This document shows positions 21,632 through 23,369 of a stretch of 23,369 nt of DNA, in pieces (position 1 is the first letter of the stretch; each line of letters begins with the position of its first letter). Position numbers and translations under genes: made by a program. The notes beneath the pieces were generated by a model, which saw only the letters and a list, made by a program, of their open reading frames with translations, was not told the DNA's origin and did not search any database. Origin of the DNA: an uncultured Roseiflexaceae bacterium (lineage in GTDB: Bacteria > Chloroflexota > Chloroflexia > Chloroflexales > Roseiflexaceae); the NCBI GenBank assembly GCA_937974195.1, contig CALJIC010000046.1, positions 1 to 23,369 on the forward strand, given 5' to 3'.

Positions 21632-22680
21632 TACCTCGCGCTGATCCCGCGCTTCAGCGTCTCGATCGCCGGCTGCGGGTCGGTCTCCTCGGTGGCGTCG
21701 AAGGCCGAGATCTGCCGCCCGTCGAGCGACAGGTTCGGGTTCGACGCCAGCCAGCTGACGTCCTCCTCGTCGATCCCCTGGGCCAGCATCAGCCGCCCGA
21801 AGCAGGTCGCGCCGTAGGAGAGCACCTGGCCGGCGGCGTAGTCGCTGAAGTAGCGCGCCGTCTCGACCATGCCCTCCAGCGGCCCGGCCGAGAAGTGCAC
21901 CACGTTCGTCCCGCGGTTCACCTCGCCCAGCCCGAGCTCGCCCCGGCGCTCGAGGAACGTCCGCCGCAGCGTCCCCTCCGCCGCCTGGGACGGGTCGGTC
22001 ACACCGAGCATCTCGTTGCGCAGCGCCTTCCACGCCTCGGGGCGGTCGGCCGCGCTGCGCACCGCCAGCACGACGATCGAGCGCCCGGGGGCGGTGAAGT
22101 GCTCGATCTGCTGCGGGTGGAAGGCGTTCAGCAGAATCACGGTCTGGCCGTCGTGCACGTGCTTCGTCGCGTAGGTGCCGGGGCCCAGCTTGTTGAAGCT
22201 GCCCGAGTCGGCGATCTGGCTAAGCTGCGCCGCGGTGTACTCCGGGTACTGCGCCATGAACTCGTGCCCGCCCATCACGCGCGCGCCCTGCGCCAGCTCG
22301 GCGCCGAACAGCTCCTGCAGCCTGGCCCGCGCCGCCTCGGCCAGCGCGGACTCGCCGTTGCGCGAGATGCTGTTGATCACCCCGTAGTGCCGCGCGATGA
22401 TGTCGTGCTGCTTCAGGTACTCGGCGCCCAGCACCGAGACGCCCCCGACCTCCAGCTTCCAGCGCTCCAGCGCGCTGGCCACCAGGTCCAGCACCTTGTC
22501 GAGCGCCACGCCGCCGGCGACATCCGTCGCCTCGGGCTTGACGAACAGCACGCCCTCCAGCAGCCGCGGGTCGGCGCCTGGCTGGAAGGGCTGTAGGTGT
22601 GCGACCGCCCCGCTGCCCGCCTGGACTGCGCGCACCTGCTCGACGATCGCCCCGCCCATGGAGCGGAAGTTGCTTGTCAT
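21631..22680 (-). CDS. Nucleoside-diphosphate-kinase-like protein with long internal insertion
   Basis: 349 residues from ATG 22680; a longer reading runs through the promoter. NDP kinase motifs are spread over a protein more than twice the usual 135-150 residues: VLFVKPEA (K48), then about 100 extra residues, then SIVVLAVRS, ALRNEMLGVTDP (R221, T228), GTLRRTF (R239) and NVVHFSAG (N259, H262), followed by a C-terminal extension to 349. These correspond to the canonical K-R-T-R-N-H active-site set, H262 being the phosphorylated histidine, so catalysis looks possible. The insert includes GGHEFMAQYPEYTAAQLSQI and GPGTYATKHVHDGQTV. Whether it phosphorylates NDPs or has another role is open. GGAG lies 11 bases before the ATG. 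Confidence 0.75.
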   Translation of the reverse strand: MTSNFRSMGGAIVEQVRAVQAGSGAVAHLQPFQPGADPRLLEGVLFVKPEATDVAGGVALDKVLDLVASALERWKLEVGGVSVLGAEYLKQHDIIARHYGVINSISRNGESALAEAARARLQELFGAELAQGARVMGGHEFMAQYPEYTAAQLSQIADSGSFNKLGPGTYATKHVHDGQTVILLNAFHPQQIEHFTAPGRSIVVLAVRSAADRPEAWKALRNEMLGVTDPSQAAEGTLRRTFLERRGELGLGEVNRGTNVVHFSAGPLEGMVETARYFSDYAAGQVLSYGATCFGRLMLAQGIDEEDVSWLASNPNLSLDGRQISAFDATEETDPQPAIETLKRGISAR

Positions 22681-22728
22681 AATACTGTTGTCTCCACAAG
22701 ATATCGTGTACGCAGAATCGACCGCCCA

Positions 22729-22757
22729 AGTGTAACGCAAGCGCACCCGCAGCGCAA
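22729..22757 (-). promoter_or_regulatory. Promoter of the NDP-kinase-like gene
   Basis: On the minus strand TTGCGC (22757-22752), 17-bp spacer, TACACT (22734-22729). The leader would be about 42 nt. The ribosome site GGAG sits in the loop of a small TTGT/ACAA stem (22688-22699). Confidence 0.6.
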
Positions 22758-22810
22758 GGCGACGGTGCCACGCGGGTCGCCGGGTGCTGCGCATATCTGG
22801 TTGAAGGCCA

Positions 22811-23290
22811 TCAGAGCGGCAGGATTCGCGCCCGCACCCGCCGCATATACTCCTGGTACTCGGGGAACTGCTCGGCGAGCCAGGCCTCCTCGCGCCGCGC
22901 CTTCAGCTCGAAGAACGCCCACAGCGCCAGGCTCAGCAGCAGCGAGGGGACCCCGGCCCGCAGCAGCGAGAAGCCGATCGCGCCGAGCACGATCCCGCCG
23001 TAGATCGGGTGGCGCACGACGCGGTAGAGGCCGGTCTGCACCAGGGCGCCGTCCTCCTTCGGCCGCGGGAAGATGGTGAGACTCCTGCCGAGCTGCAGCG
23101 CGCCCAGGCCGGCCGCCCCGGCGCCCACGAGCATCAGTGCGCCGCCGGCGAGCGAGGCCGCGCCGCGGAGCTCGGCCGGCCACTCCGGGAGGCCCGGCAC
23201 GCGACGCGGCGCCAGGGCGATCGCCGCGAACAGCGCCAGCTGCGCCACCACCCAGCCCTCGCCGCGGCCCCAACGTTCTCTCGGCATCAT
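22811..23290 (-). CDS. Isoprenylcysteine carboxyl methyltransferase-like membrane protein
   Basis: 159 residues. Hydrophobic segments lie at about 14-28, 44-65, 98-125 and in the central SLLLSLALWAFF. The signature LVQTGLYRVVRHPIYGG (about 83-99, with RHPxY at 93-97) followed by EEAWLAEQFPEYQEYMRRV near the end is that of the ICMT/PEMT-type S-adenosylmethionine-dependent membrane methyltransferases. In bacteria these act on unknown lipids or small molecules. Two adjacent ATGs exist: 23290 (four bases from AAGGA) and 23287 (seven bases, arguably better). It precedes the NDP-kinase-like gene, but that gene has its own promoter. Confidence 0.85.
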   Translation of the reverse strand: MMPRERWGRGEGWVVAQLALFAAIALAPRRVPGLPEWPAELRGAASLAGGALMLVGAGAAGLGALQLGRSLTIFPRPKEDGALVQTGLYRVVRHPIYGGIVLGAIGFSLLRAGVPSLLLSLALWAFFELKARREEAWLAEQFPEYQEYMRRVRARILPL

Positions 23291-23301
23291 TGTGTCCTTG
23301 C

Positions 23302-23344
23302 GGCGCAGACGATGTCCCGGTGCTCCGGGCGCATCGTCTGCGCC
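23302..23344. repeat. Long two-stage hairpin upstream of the methyltransferase gene
   Basis: GGCGCAGACGATG (23302-23314) pairs perfectly with CATCGTCTGCGCC (23332-23344). Inside, CCCGG (23316-23320) pairs with CCGGG (23325-23329) around TGCT. It starts 12 bp upstream of the methyltransferase start and may lie in its leader or its promoter. The last 25 bases of the window show nothing further. Confidence 0.65.
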
Positions 23345-23369
23345 AGCCGTGACAAGACTGAAGTTACGC

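Noticed and set aside
19328..21817. 829-codon plus-strand open frame
   Set aside because: Crosses the kinase antisense, the tandem array and the dehydratase in a wrong frame. Its repeated Arg/Ala words reflect the DNA repeats, not a protein.

Overview
The window is about 23.4 kb of very GC-rich bacterial chromosome (roughly 70% by eye) with no phage, insertion sequence, tRNA, rRNA or CRISPR. The gene mix suggests Chloroflexota, perhaps a Roseiflexus/Kouleothrix-like Chloroflexia: a stand-alone family B DNA polymerase, lipoproteins with proline/threonine-rich linkers, a giant LamG/C25/beta-propeller/FnIII secreted peptidase, a SH3-NlpC/P60 wall hydrolase and an M42 peptidase. This placement is inferred from gene content, since no marker gene is present.

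Layout. Positions 124-9570, plus strand: B-family polymerase, small lipoprotein, very large C25-type secreted peptidase, lipoprotein alpha/beta hydrolase. 9708-11294, minus strand: three SH3b domains plus NlpC/P60, with a near-consensus promoter and a strong terminator. 11690-13975, plus strand: zinc alcohol dehydrogenase of the S-(hydroxymethyl)mycothiol dehydrogenase type, then an M42 aminopeptidase. 14032-16992, minus strand: VOC protein, DUF6069-like membrane protein, AraC regulator, GNAT acetyltransferase and a frameshifted remnant of a LacI-type regulator. 17314-19344, plus strand: acetoacetate-CoA ligase. 19369-19938, minus strand: small P-loop kinase. 20379-21545, plus strand: enolase-superfamily acid-sugar dehydratase/racemase. 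21631-23290, minus strand: an unusually long NDP-kinase-like protein and an isoprenylcysteine-methyltransferase-like membrane protein. Most genes look singly transcribed. Possible co-transcribed sets are GNAT-AraC and DUF6069-VOC.

The most unusual signal is intergenic. Many gaps carry palindromic DNA of recognisable families. A two-hairpin element of about 88 bp occurs at 23-109 and 20214-20301; the two copies align end to end and the arms differ by changes that mostly keep pairing. Related or partial copies lie at 11454-11483, 12781-12894, 14576-14624, 17164-17236 and, on the minus strand, 15143-15161 and 9657-9689, the last apparently serving as a terminator. A degenerate tandem array at 20045-20250 is built from the same head motif. 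This looks like a REP/BIME-like family. The other notable items are the NDP-kinase-like protein, which keeps the active-site set around a roughly 100-residue insertion, and the LacI remnant.

No gene cluster in the window amounts to a new defence or biosynthetic system. Functions are assigned from motifs read by eye; no database search was possible.
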